A stretch of 64,000 nt of DNA from JACKBK01 sp963707275 (GTDB lineage: Bacteria; Chloroflexota; Anaerolineae; JAAEKA01). Shown in pieces: positions 1 through 8,211 of the stretch; position 1 is the first letter of the stretch, and each line of letters begins with the position of its first letter. Position numbers and translations under genes: made by a program. The stretch lies in NCBI GenBank assembly GCA_963707275.1, contig CAVPPH010000006.1, positions 393,613-457,612 of the forward strand. The letters are read 5' to 3'. Below the pieces are notes generated by a model. That model was given only the letters and a program-made list of their open reading frames with translations, was not told where the DNA came from and did no database searches.

Positions 1-2
1 CC

Positions 3-641
3 GAGCGCCGCCGCATCGCGCATGAGATCCACGACGGCGTGGCGCAGAACCTGGCCGGATTGCGCTTCAAATCGGCGCTCTGGTTAGGCTCGACGGATGC
101 AACTCCCCCAAACATGCAGGCCGCGCTGGCCGAATTGCAGACGGTGCTTCTTGACGCTATCACCGATCTGCGTCGCGCCATTTTTGCCTTGCGTCCGGTG
201 GACCTGGACGCGACAGGTTTCTTCCCGGCGCTGGCGCAACTGGTGACCGATTTCGGCGATCAGCATCAGTTGACGGCCTGGCTGGAGGTGACAGGGCCAC
301 AGGACGCCTTGCCGGCGAGCTACGAGTTGCCGATCTTCCGCGTCATCCAGCAGGGACTGAACAACATTGGCCAGCATGCCGGCGCCAGTTCGGTGCTGGT
401 GGGCGTCGCGGTGGATGCTGCCGGCGGGGTTACAGTCTCACTGCGAGATGACGGCTGCGGCTTTGATCCCAGCCAGATCGGACCGATCTATCACGCCGGC
501 CATTTCGGGCTGCGCCAGATGCGCGAGCGCATCGTGGATCGTGGCGGAACGCTGGACATTCACAGCGCGCCCGGCCAGGGCACAGAGCTGATGATCACCT
601 TGCCGCCGGTCCCTCAAGGAGCCAATCATGCCGCCGATTAG
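3..641 (+). CDS. NarL-type sensor histidine kinase, C-terminal part
   Basis: The 5' end lies outside the window. The visible part begins in the dimerisation/phosphotransfer helix of the HisKA_3 class (ERRRIAHEIHDGVAQNLAG, H being the phospho-accepting histidine) and continues into a HATPase domain with an N-box-like stretch (QQGLNNIGQHA) and glycine-rich lid (RDDGCGFD, GHFGLRQMRERI, APGQGTELMITLP). Such kinases autophosphorylate and pass phosphate to a NarL/FixJ regulator; the partner is the next gene, whose start overlaps this stop by 14 bases. The sensor part is not visible, so the signal is unknown. The reading frame is clean here, unlike many neighbours. Confidence 0.9.
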   Translation, partial: ERRRIAHEIHDGVAQNLAGLRFKSALWLGSTDATPPNMQAALAELQTVLLDAITDLRRAIFALRPVDLDATGFFPALAQLVTDFGDQHQLTAWLEVTGPQDALPASYELPIFRVIQQGLNNIGQHAGASSVLVGVAVDAAGGVTVSLRDDGCGFDPSQIGPIYHAGHFGLRQMRERIVDRGGTLDIHSAPGQGTELMITLPPVPQGANHAAD

Positions 642-1290
642 AATCCTGCTGGCCGATGACCACACGCTGGTGCGCCAGGGCTTGCGCCAGCTTTGTGAAG
701 GTCTGGGCGGCTTCATTGTGGTTGCCGAAGCCGAAAACGGCGCTCAGGCAGTGGAACTTGCGCGCACGGCACAGCCGGACCTGATCTTGATGGACATCGT
801 CATGCCCGACGTAGACGGCGTGCAGGCCATCCGCCAGATCATGCACGAGAATCCATCCATTTGCATCATCGCCCTGACCATGTATCGCGAAGAGCAGTAC
901 ATGCTCGACGCCATTCGGGCCGGCGCGCGCGGCTATCTGCTCAAAACTGTGGATGCCGGGGAACTGATCGCGGCTATCGAGGCGGTGAGTTGGGGCGACT
1001 ACCTGATCGACCCCGTGATCGCCGCCCGCGTGTTGAGCGAGCTTCACCTGAACCCGCCGCCGCAAACGCCGCAAGTCGAGCCACTGACGGAGAGCGAGAT
1101 GGCGGTCCTGCGTCTGGTGGCTCAGGGCGTGGACAACCAGAGCATCGCGCAGGCGCTCCACTACTCGGTCTACACCGTGGCCAACCGGCTGCGCACCATC
1201 TATGAGAAGCTGCACGTCACCAACCGCACCCAGGCGGCCCTCTACGCCTTGCGCCAAGGGTGGGCCACGCTGGACGATCCTCCTGTTTGA
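628..1290 (+). CDS. NarL/FixJ-family response regulator
   Basis: A 220-residue regulator with an N-terminal receiver domain (acidic pair D10-D11, phospho-acceptor D56 in LILMDIVMP, conserved Lys in YLLKT near residue 106) and a C-terminal LuxR-type helix-turn-helix (LTESEMAVLRLVAQG to about residue 213). The recognition-helix region is unusual: SVYTVANRLRTIYEKLHV replaces the more common STVKNH-type sequence, but the fold pattern is intact. It overlaps the kinase gene and is translationally coupled to it. It is the obvious candidate to bind the inverted repeats found immediately downstream (1301-1314) and again at 4234-4247, which would place the accessory island under its control; that link is inference. 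Confidence 0.93.
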   Translation: MPPIRILLADDHTLVRQGLRQLCEGLGGFIVVAEAENGAQAVELARTAQPDLILMDIVMPDVDGVQAIRQIMHENPSICIIALTMYREEQYMLDAIRAGARGYLLKTVDAGELIAAIEAVSWGDYLIDPVIAARVLSELHLNPPPQTPQVEPLTESEMAVLRLVAQGVDNQSIAQALHYSVYTVANRLRTIYEKLHVTNRTQAALYALRQGWATLDDPPV

Positions 1291-1295
1291 CCTCC

Positions 1296-1353
1296 CCGGC
1301 TACAGATTATTGTAGCGAACCTGAGCCAGAAGCAGATTGATTTGTGTCTAGTG
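1296..1353 (+). promoter_or_regulatory. Duplicated regulatory element, copy A
   Basis: Starts CCGGCTACA and contains TACA-GATTAT-TGTA (1301-1314), then AGCGAA, and TGTCTAGTG at 1345-1353. The same blocks in the same order recur at 4228-4286, with TGTA and TGTC 34 bases apart in both copies. It lies between the response regulator stop and the island's first gene. TACA-N6-TGTA dyads are plausible binding sites for LuxR/NarL-type helix-turn-helix dimers. A possible -10 (TATACT, 1371-1376) follows, but no good -35 is visible. Confidence 0.6.
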
Positions 1354-1541
1354 TTAGGCAGGGAACAGGCATATACTGCAAGGGTGGAAGTATCGAGGGT
1401 TTCGGCCTGAGGCGCTTGAAAGCCGTGAAGGCAATTTCGCAATGCTACTGCGGCCTTCGGATGTAATTCAACACCCGGCTACGCCAGCTACTACTAGCCG
1501 ACTGATACAATCTGCGGTAAGCGCGCACAAAGGAGATTCTG

Positions 1542-1607
1542 ATGGCAAACACATTCAAAGACATCAAAGACCACCTCACTCCGGCCACCACATGGAGGTA
1601 CCAATGA
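1542..1607 (+). CDS. 21-residue peptide coupled to the MACPF gene
   Basis: An ATG at 1542 preceded by AAAGGAGA (Shine-Dalgarno) opens a 21-codon frame beginning MANTFKDIKD and ending TTWRYQ. Its TGA overlaps the ATG of the MACPF gene (ATGA, 1604-1607), and a second Shine-Dalgarno (GGAGGT, 1594-1599) lies inside it. The arrangement is typical of translational coupling. It could be a leader that controls MACPF translation, a tiny partner protein, or a precursor peptide for the redox enzymes nearby; nothing distinguishes these. It could also be a remnant of a longer gene start broken by an indel, though two good ribosome sites argue against that. Confidence 0.5.
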   Translation: MANTFKDIKDHLTPATTWRYQ

Positions 1608-3625
1608 CAACACCCGAGGGCGTCGCCTCAACTGATGCGGGTGACCAAGCAGAGTCGAAATCGCTGCTCACAACAGCGTTGGCGACCGAGAACCTCACGA
1701 CGTTGGCCAAGAGACTGTACGCGTCGGGCTATCGCGAGCTCTCAGATCTCGGTGAAGATCAAGCGACAGTCGAGAAGCAGATCCGCAAGGCTGCGCCTGA
1801 CACGCCAGACGGGGAGGTGGCGCGTGCGGTCAAGCTGTGGAAGGCCGATTCAGAGAAATCCACACCACCCACCACACCGGACTCTGTCCAGGCGCCCAAG
1901 CTACCTGAGGGAACGAAGGTGGATCTCAGTCAGAATTCGGTAATAATCGAGGACATCACTTTCCGTATTCCTACGGAGCTGCAGACAAGGCCAAGCGGGG
2001 GCACGCCCAGGAATGCCATGGACCTCACGCCCAGCGAATGGATGGTGCTCGCCAAGCGCACTCGCCTCACGTACGGGATTCACCTTGACAAAGCCCTCGC
2101 GTCTACCGGGGACGAGGACGCTCTGGCGATGAAGCCGGCCCTGGACTGGCTGGTGAATACTGCCGAGGATTTCGTTGACGCTAGAGCCGAGGGTGCCGCC
2201 GCAAGCTCCATGTGCTACACATCGCAGTTGAGCAATCTCGTCCACAACCGGCTCACTAAGGGGGCGCTAAGTGTAAGCGCACCCTTCGTAGGCGGCGCAG
2301 CCAGCGCTGAACGGAATGAGACGCAGGCCAGCAGTATGGCGCGGAAGAGTCTTTTCATGACGGGAGTCTGGCGCTATATGTATGCGACGCTGGATATCTC
2401 GAAATGCACCGTCGTATCCGAGCGCCTGGTCGAGGACATCAGGAAGGCAATGGCAGCGAGCGAGAAGGAACGATTCGATGCGCTCCGTAATGTGTTCAAT
2501 GATTACGGTCACGTTGTACCCTCACACGTCGAACTGGGCGGCCAACTCTATTTCCAGAGTAAGCGCGAGGCGAAAGCCACTCTGAGTGAAATCATGGTGA
2601 CGACTATTGTCAACACGGCTGTCGACGCGAAGTTCAAAGGCGTCACTGCTGGAGCTTCGGCAAGCTTTGAGGACGCTGACGGCGTGAAGGTAGACGCGCA
2701 GAGCATCCAGGAGTCTGTCTCCTTTACCGCTGTAGGGGGTGATATTACCCTGGCGAGCGCCCCGGCTGATTGGGCGAGCACCACCAAGGACCCGAACAGT
2801 TGGGCTGTCATCAAGCGCGACAGCGTGGTAAGTATCGTTGAGCGGCTCAAAGAGCTTGAAGACGCTGAGCTTTACAGGGATGTCAAGAGCGTCTGGGATG
2901 AAGGACTGAAAGCGCAATGGGGGGGTGCGACGCCACCAAGCGGCTTCGTCTATCCGGACATGGAGGGCAACCCGTTCACGATCTCGAGGCTGGAGCCAGA
3001 CGCCGGCGTCCTGAGTCCCTTCGCACTATCGGATTCCAGAAGAGAGTGGACAGGCATACCCAATGTGCCAATGGTGCTCGCCCCGCTAAACTTGTTGATA
3101 AACCCGCTGCCGAACGGATTGGGCTGGGTTCTGGAGTACGCCGGCAAGACTAATGGAGAGGGATTGCCGGTCTACTGGATTATTGAGTACGCCGACGCCG
3201 CGCAGTACGCCGCCCGGCAGTGGACTACTAGCCAGTTGACCGAGTACCTCGGACAATTGCAATCTGGTGATCAGACTCGCATTCACATGGGCCTATCCTT
3301 AGTGGCAAGCGACGCTCACCCGGTGCCGCGCCTGGCGCTTGGAGGCAAACTTGTGGGCGGGCATTGGTTCGCCTTATGTTTGGATTTCGCGGACCCGCAG
3401 CTAAAGTTCCCCCCCGAAAGCAGCCCGCTTGCGTGGACATTGATCCCAGCCAATGCGAGCGGTGACTCGTCCCGCCGCGAGTACCAGATCATCCACGTCA
3501 TATCGGGAAAGGCGCTCGGACGAGTAGAGGTAGGTGAGGGAACATCCTGGGTGGGAATGGCGGAAGTGACACCCAGCTCTGAAGTTCCGGTTCCGACGTG
3601 GGTTTGTCAGACGCAGAGGCCTTGA
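1604..3625 (+). CDS. MAC/perforin-domain (MACPF) pore-forming protein
   Basis: 674 residues from the ATG at 1604, chosen because GGAGGT lies 4 bases upstream and the start overlaps the preceding stop. Residues about 20-80 form a helical region (LAKRLYASGYRELSDLG) followed by a Pro/Thr linker. The MACPF core runs from about 170 to 440: the signature is at residues about 299-313 (DYGHVVPSHVELGGQL, matching the family's F-x-x-x-Y-G-T-H ... GG block), then the GGD ... W ... P/V-I-K pattern near 380-410. The last 200 residues are beta-rich with many Trp and Tyr and may be a targeting domain. No signal peptide is seen, so release would need lysis or another route. MACPF proteins oligomerise into beta-barrel pores in membranes. 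The frame is intact over 2 kb, and third-position base use looks less GC-biased than in the two-component genes, hinting at transfer. Confidence 0.85.
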   Translation: MTTPEGVASTDAGDQAESKSLLTTALATENLTTLAKRLYASGYRELSDLGEDQATVEKQIRKAAPDTPDGEVARAVKLWKADSEKSTPPTTPDSVQAPKLPEGTKVDLSQNSVIIEDITFRIPTELQTRPSGGTPRNAMDLTPSEWMVLAKRTRLTYGIHLDKALASTGDEDALAMKPALDWLVNTAEDFVDARAEGAAASSMCYTSQLSNLVHNRLTKGALSVSAPFVGGAASAERNETQASSMARKSLFMTGVWRYMYATLDISKCTVVSERLVEDIRKAMAASEKERFDALRNVFNDYGHVVPSHVELGGQLYFQSKREAKATLSEIMVTTIVNTAVDAKFKGVTAGASASFEDADGVKVDAQSIQESVSFTAVGGDITLASAPADWASTTKDPNSWAVIKRDSVVSIVERLKELEDAELYRDVKSVWDEGLKAQWGGATPPSGFVYPDMEGNPFTISRLEPDAGVLSPFALSDSRREWTGIPNVPMVLAPLNLLINPLPNGLGWVLEYAGKTNGEGLPVYWIIEYADAAQYAARQWTTSQLTEYLGQLQSGDQTRIHMGLSLVASDAHPVPRLALGGKLVGGHWFALCLDFADPQLKFPPESSPLAWTLIPANASGDSSRREYQIIHVISGKALGRVEVGEGTSWVGMAEVTPSSEVPVPTWVCQTQRP

Positions 3626-3754
3626 AAGTCGGCACTGCTGCCATTTCAGTGGTCTCGATACGCTAACGAAGGATCTCGTGATCATGTGCTGCGAGATACT
3701 TCACTTCTTTCGAACCGCCACTTGTCCTCCTTGTGTTGATGTTATGGCTTTGAA

Positions 3755-4174
3755 ATGACCCAGGCCTTGAGCAAGATCACGATCCATGCGCCGGCTGACG
3801 CCATCTGGCAGGTGATCAGCGACTTCGGCGCGGCCGGACAGTATCTCGTCGGGGTCATCGACTCGTCGGCGGAGGGACAGGGCGTCGGTGCGCGGCGGAC
3901 GTTGACCAACGTTGACAACAGCACAATCGTCGAGCGCCTGGAAATGTTGGACGCGGCAGCCTGGCGGCTGAGCTACGCGCTGCTGACCGACACGCCTTTT
4001 TGCGATTGTCTGACAACCATGACGCTGCGTGACCTGGGGCCGCACCGGGCTGAGCTGACGTGGTCGGCAACCTTCGAGCCCGACGGCATCCCGGAGAGCG
4101 AAGCCGCAGCCCTGATGGAAGGCGCGTTGGTCGATAACTGTCAGGCGCTGAAGGAGTTCATGGAGGCTGGCTGA
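3755..4174 (+). CDS. SRPBCC (START-like) family protein
   Basis: 139 residues with the hallmark opening of the SRPBCC/polyketide-cyclase family (ITIHAPADAIWQVISDFG) followed by alternating beta strands and a long C-terminal helix (EAAALMEGALVDNCQALKEFM). This helix-grip fold makes a deep cavity that binds small hydrophobic ligands. It follows the MACPF gene by 130 bases in the same direction and precedes regulatory element B. A second, different SRPBCC protein lies at 7647-8108. The ligand is unknown. Confidence 0.85.
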   Translation: MTQALSKITIHAPADAIWQVISDFGAAGQYLVGVIDSSAEGQGVGARRTLTNVDNSTIVERLEMLDAAAWRLSYALLTDTPFCDCLTTMTLRDLGPHRAELTWSATFEPDGIPESEAAALMEGALVDNCQALKEFMEAG

Positions 4175-4227
4175 TGGTGGCCGGTAACAGCGAAGGCAGG
4201 CCATTGCCTGCCGGCCGCGGGCTACTG

Positions 4228-4286
4228 CCGGCTTACAAGAAATTGTAGCGAAACTGGCGTGATATCTTACAAATTCTTGTCTAGTG
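4228..4286 (+). promoter_or_regulatory. Duplicated regulatory element, copy B
   Basis: Copy B of the 1296-1353 element: CCGGCTTACA, TACA-AGAAAT-TGTA (4234-4247), AGCGAAACTG, and TGTCTAGTG at 4278-4286. Here the distal part is itself a near-dyad, TACA-AATTCT-TGTC (4268-4281), so two sites sit 34 bases apart. It stands in front of the oxidoreductase half of the island. The sequence between the conserved blocks differs from copy A, so the shared blocks appear to be under selection rather than a recent duplication. Confidence 0.6.
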
Positions 4287-4403
4287 CAACACGGTGTGTG
4301 GGTGTAAGGTGAATGCTTGGTAGGCTGGCCTGGCGCCGCTACCATCGTCAAATTGCACCCAACAGATCCCTCAACGTTGGAAGCTTACAGAGCGGAGGCG
4401 CAA

Positions 4404-4960
4404 ATGACAACAACCATGATCGGCGGCCCGGTATGCGGGCAGCAGCTCGCCAGCCAACTGCTGCTCGCAGAGCCGCGCGAGTTGACCCGCGGCGAGATCG
4501 ACGGCCTGTGGCGCATCTTTGCCGCCATCGGCAGGACATGGAAGAACACCGTACCACGACTCGGCGGGTCTTGAAGAGTTCCTGGCTGGAGTTTGTGGCC
4601 GAGAAGACCCTGGTCAGGCCGAGCTACGTGGCCGAATACGTCAACGCGCTCGAGGTGGTCGAAGAACTCATCGCCATGTACGGCGAGGCCGACGCGTTCG
4701 AGAGGCTCTTCCTCGCCAACGGCATACCGGTCGACCACAGGGGCAACTACCCGCTGGACACGCGCCTGGCCCATGCCAAGTACTTCGTGGTCGATGAGTT
4801 CATCCGCGTCCAGGTCGTGGCCGGCGGATTCAAGAACTTCATCCGGCCGCATCTGCCGGAAATCCTCCCGGAGAACATCGTCAACTACAACGGGTTCATC
4901 GCCGGCTCACGTTTCAACCGGATCAAGCCCGTTCGCGCCTACGAGGAGCCCTCGCAATGA
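4404..4960 (+). CDS. Putative small subunit of GMC dehydrogenase (frame-broken)
   Basis: The ATG at 4404 has CGGAGG six bases upstream. The protein starts MTTTMIGGPVCGQQL; the frame changes twice between about 4540 and 4590 and then continues LEFVAEKTLVRPSYVAEYV to the end (RAYEEPSQ), about 185 residues in all. I recognise no family with certainty. It is mostly helical, and its stop overlaps the ATG of the GMC oxidoreductase (ATGA, 4957-4960). Membrane-associated GMC dehydrogenases (gluconate, fructose, sorbitol types) often have a small subunit encoded directly upstream, so a partner-subunit role is inferred from position only. No signal peptide is evident. Confidence 0.55.
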
Positions 4961-6555
4961 GCAACGACTACGCCTACATTATCATCGGATCGGGCGTCGC
5001 CGGCTCGACGGTCGCGACCAAGCTGCTGGAGGCGCACCCGGAGAACTTCGATTCTCATGCTGGAGGCCGGACCCCAGATACCTATGAAGGATCGGCGCTA
5101 CTGGTGGGACTATGTCCTCTACAAACAAAAGGCCTACGACTCGTGCGAGGACCGCGACGGCGACAATCCGTCCGTCGGCGGCACGGCCTGGCACTCGAAT
5201 GGTTCGCGAACCATGATGTACGGCGGTTCCACCGTGCATTGGGGCGGCTGGTCCATGCGCTTCAAGCCTGAGGACTTCTACCTGAAGACCAACACAGGGC
5301 GGGGTGGCGACTGGCCGTACGACTACGACACGCTGGAGCCTTACTACTGCCGCGCAGACGAGTATCTGTCGGTGTGCGGCGACGACAACGACCCGTGGCG
5401 CAGCAAGCCCTATCCTCTGCCGCCCTATCCGTGGACCGAGTCGGATGGCGAGATGGTCCGGGCGTTCCGGGAGCTGGGAATGACGCCGGGGCACATGCCC
5501 ATCGCCCGCTACCGCAAGTGCATGGCAACCGGGACATGCAAGTACTGTCCCTTTGGGGCGCGCTTCTCCGGGTCGTATGTGCTGGATGACCTGCTCAGCG
5601 AGCCGAAATACACTCACCTGAAATTCATCGGGTCGGCGCCGGTGACGCGGCTGGTCGCCGAGTCCAAGCGCCGCATACACCAGGTGGAGTACATCGATCC
5701 CCGCACCGGAGAGACTGCGACAGCCAGCGGCGACCGGATCATCGTCTGTTCGGGCGCCTATGAAGCGCCCAAGCTGCTGATGATGTCGACCAGCCCCTAC
5801 TGGGAACACGGCATCGGCAACGACCCCGAGTACGACCTTGTCGGGCGCTATGCGATCTCGCATCCTTTCCTGTCCGTTTCAGGAACCAAGGACCAGAACG
5901 AGGAGCGCTGGATTCAGGAATACGACTTCCCGTCGCTGATGTCGCGCTCCTACGACACCGAAGAGAATCAGCAGAACGGGAAGATCTTCCTGATGAAGTT
6001 TGCGGGGCTCCCCAACGTGGATATCGCCCAGCACATGATCGAGGGCAAGAACCGGGCCGAGATCGATGCGATTGTGACCGGGCCGCGGCGGGTCCAGTTG
6101 TCGGCTTTTATGGAGGAAATGGGACAGTACAACAATCGCTTCAGCGTCGGCGAGGGAACCACGCGTTTTGGCCTGCCGCGCACCAAGATCGACTTTACCG
6201 AGGCGGCCGACTTCCAGGCGCGCGCCGCAATAATCTCGCCCTGATGGAGGCCGTCATCGTCAAGATGGGTTACAAAGTCGATCACACACCCGTGGTTACG
6301 ACTGCGTTTGATGATGGGCCAGAAGTAGACAGGAAGATCGGCAAACAGGACGGGCATCACACTTCGTCGACCTGCCGAATGGGCAAGGACCCAACCGAAG
6401 GCGTCGTGGATGCTGACCTGAAAGTCTTTGGCACCGACAACCTGTATATCTGCTCCAACGCGGTGCATCCCACGTGCGCCGCGGTCAATCCAACTCTGAC
6501 CCTCGTCGCAGTCACGCTGAAGCTGACCGACCACCTTCTCTCGCAAACATCATGA
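4957..6555 (+). CDS. GMC-family flavin oxidoreductase (frame-broken)
   Basis: About 530 residues once frame changes near 5050 and 6235 are bridged. The FAD-binding Rossmann motif is at the N terminus (IIIGSGVAGSTVA), then the GMC signature region (GGSTVHWGGWSMRF), a Cys-rich stretch (CMATGTCKYCPFGAR) and the C-terminal domain with HHTSSTCRMG and SNAVHPTCAAVNPTLT, whose His and Asn match the family's catalytic pair. The family oxidises alcohols or sugars with FAD and passes electrons to oxygen or a carrier. It is coupled by ATGA overlaps to both the preceding small protein and the following ferritin-like gene, making a three-gene unit. The substrate cannot be read from sequence. Confidence 0.88.
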
Positions 6556-7616
6556 ACACGAAAACATTCAACGAATTGCTGGCAGACATGCACCATCTGG
6601 AGCGCATAGACCTGCTGATGACGCGCCGCAAAAGGCAGCGCAATCGGGAATGGCTCGAGCAAGCGCTCCAGTCGGCGGTCTCAGTCGAGTTCTCGACCAT
6701 ACCGCCTTACCTTTCTGCCCTCTGGTCGATCAAGGACCCGATGCACCCGGTGGCGGCGTCGATCCGCAATGTGGTGCAAGAAGAGATGTTGCATATGGCG
6801 CTTGCCTGCAACATGCTCACTGCTCTGGGTTGCGTCCCGCAGATCAACGATCCCAAGATGGTGCCAAGCTATCCAGGGAAGATTCCTGGCGGGGTGCACC
6901 CCGAGCTTACGGTGGCGCTGTCGGCACTGACCGTGTTCGACGAGGGGACAAAGGATTATCCCGGCTCGTTGGATGTGTTCATCGCGATCGAAGCCCCTTC
7001 GGTGGGCAGACGCCCCAAAACGCCGGAGGAAGACAAGGGCTTCAAAACGATCGGCGCGTTCTATCGGGCAGTTCTGGACGCTTTTCAGACCTTGCAGCCG
7101 GAGCTTTCCACCGACCGGCAGGTCTCCGGTCCACTGGCGTACATGGTGATGGCAGACCTTCCCGCAGTGGAAGCCGCCATTGCCCTCATCATGGACCAGG
7201 GGGAAGGTTCGGAGGCTTCCCCGGAGGTCGAGCGCACCCACGAGTTGGCACATTACTACCGCTTCCTCGAGGTCAAGGCCGGCAGACGATACAGCGGCGT
7301 CGATGCGAAGCACCAGGCGCTCTTCGAAGGTGAGCCGCTGGAGTTTCCTGAGGTCTGGCCGATGGCGGTCGTTCCGAAAGGCGGATACTTGCAGGAGGAT
7401 GTTCCGCCCGACGTGTGGACGATGCTCAACAGCTTCGATCAGACGTTTACCCAGTTGCTGAATCGGCTGCAGTCGGTCTGGGAGCACGGCGACCAGGCGG
7501 CGCTGGTCCACGCCATCGAGACGATGTTCGGGCTGTCTCAGCAGGCCCAGGCTTTGATGAGAATCGAGATCGGAGATGGGCGCGGGAACTACGGTCCCTG
7601 TTTCCGGCTGCTCTGA
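6552..7616 (+). CDS. VioB-type ferritin-like diiron protein
   Basis: 354 residues with an intact frame, starting at the ATG that overlaps the GMC stop. The four-helix ferritin-like domain carries the expected diiron ligands: a helix-1 Glu in VEFSTIPPYL, ExxH in EEMLHMALACNML and ExxH in THELAHYYRFLEV. The opening ALQSAVSVEFSTIPPYL and the motif PxxPGKIPGGVHPELTVAL match the ferritin-like domain found in VioB/RebD/StaD, where it helps couple two indole-3-pyruvate imine units. Here it is stand-alone, without the large VioB extension, and no tryptophan oxidase (VioA type) is adjacent, so violacein-like chemistry is not implied. An oxidative step linked to the GMC enzyme is the reasonable inference. 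Confidence 0.82.
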   Translation: MNTKTFNELLADMHHLERIDLLMTRRKRQRNREWLEQALQSAVSVEFSTIPPYLSALWSIKDPMHPVAASIRNVVQEEMLHMALACNMLTALGCVPQINDPKMVPSYPGKIPGGVHPELTVALSALTVFDEGTKDYPGSLDVFIAIEAPSVGRRPKTPEEDKGFKTIGAFYRAVLDAFQTLQPELSTDRQVSGPLAYMVMADLPAVEAAIALIMDQGEGSEASPEVERTHELAHYYRFLEVKAGRRYSGVDAKHQALFEGEPLEFPEVWPMAVVPKGGYLQEDVPPDVWTMLNSFDQTFTQLLNRLQSVWEHGDQAALVHAIETMFGLSQQAQALMRIEIGDGRGNYGPCFRLL

Positions 7617-7646
7617 CCCGCTACAATCAGAACTTGGAGTGCGTTC

Positions 7647-8108
7647 ATGGCCCAAAAGACAAAGGCACCGACTCGTTACAGACACTGGCACGTCGTTCGG
7701 ACTGTCGAACTGAGGACGCCTGCTGCTGCGGTATGGGATGTTATCGGAGGCTTCTACACCATCCACGAGTGGCACCCCGACATCGTGAAGACGGAAGTCC
7801 CGCCGGAGCAGACGCAAACCAGGCAGTTGCGAAGGATCCTGACCTTCCCCGGACTACCAACGACCACGGAAGAACTCGTCTCGATGGACAACGAGGACTT
7901 CCACTACCGTTACAAGTGGCATGCGGGCCAGTGGGGCGAGGAAGTGAAGGATTACAAGGCTTCTCTCCGAGTATTCTCTGGAGACCTTGACAGGACGTGC
8001 ATCGTTCAGTGGGAGAGTACGTTCAAGCACCCGACCGACGCCATCAGCGACTTCTACAGGCACGGTTTTGAAGCGTTGGAGAGACTATTCCCCATCGGTG
8101 CCCGCTAG
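7647..8108 (+). CDS. SRPBCC family protein, second copy
   Basis: 153 residues: VELRTPAAAVWDVIGGFYTIHEWHP opens a helix-grip fold of the polyketide-cyclase/START type, followed by strands (LRRILTFPG, LVSMDNEDFHYRYKW) and a final helix (AISDFYRHGFEALERLF). It is closer to the short cyclase-like type than the 3755 gene, with which it shares little sequence beyond the fold. GGAG lies eight bases before the ATG, 30 bases after the ferritin-like gene, so it is probably in the same transcript. It may bind or shape the product of the redox enzymes; this is inference. Confidence 0.82.
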   Translation: MAQKTKAPTRYRHWHVVRTVELRTPAAAVWDVIGGFYTIHEWHPDIVKTEVPPEQTQTRQLRRILTFPGLPTTTEELVSMDNEDFHYRYKWHAGQWGEEVKDYKASLRVFSGDLDRTCIVQWESTFKHPTDAISDFYRHGFEALERLFPIGAR

Positions 8109-8179
8109 CTACGACATGAATGACGTGTCACGGGCTTGCGACACCACAGCGACAGATTGATCCAATCCAGCCAACGATT

Positions 8180-8205
8180 TCGGCTGTGAATTCAGCCGAG
8201 GAGGT
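8180..8205 (+). promoter_or_regulatory. Hairpin abutting a Shine-Dalgarno
   Basis: TCGGCTG (8180-8186) and CAGCCGA (8193-8199) form a perfect 7-bp inverted repeat with a 6-base loop. The last base of the right arm is the first base of AGGAGGT (8199-8205), the ribosome site of the gene at 8212. Such placement could modulate translation or protect the 5' end of a processed transcript. Confidence 0.45.
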
Positions 8206-8211
8206 ATAACC

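Noticed and set aside
595..1257. Long open frame antisense to the response regulator
   Set aside because: It mirrors the regulator's codons in GC-rich DNA, has no ribosome site and shows no protein pattern; the + strand protein is textbook. The same holds for other long antisense frames, such as those opposite the BY-kinase, the TPR gene and the tad genes.
6552..7616. Violacein/rebeccamycin-type biosynthetic cluster
   Set aside because: Only the ferritin-like domain resembles VioB/RebD. No tryptophan oxidase, VioC/D/E-type enzymes or the large VioB extension are present.
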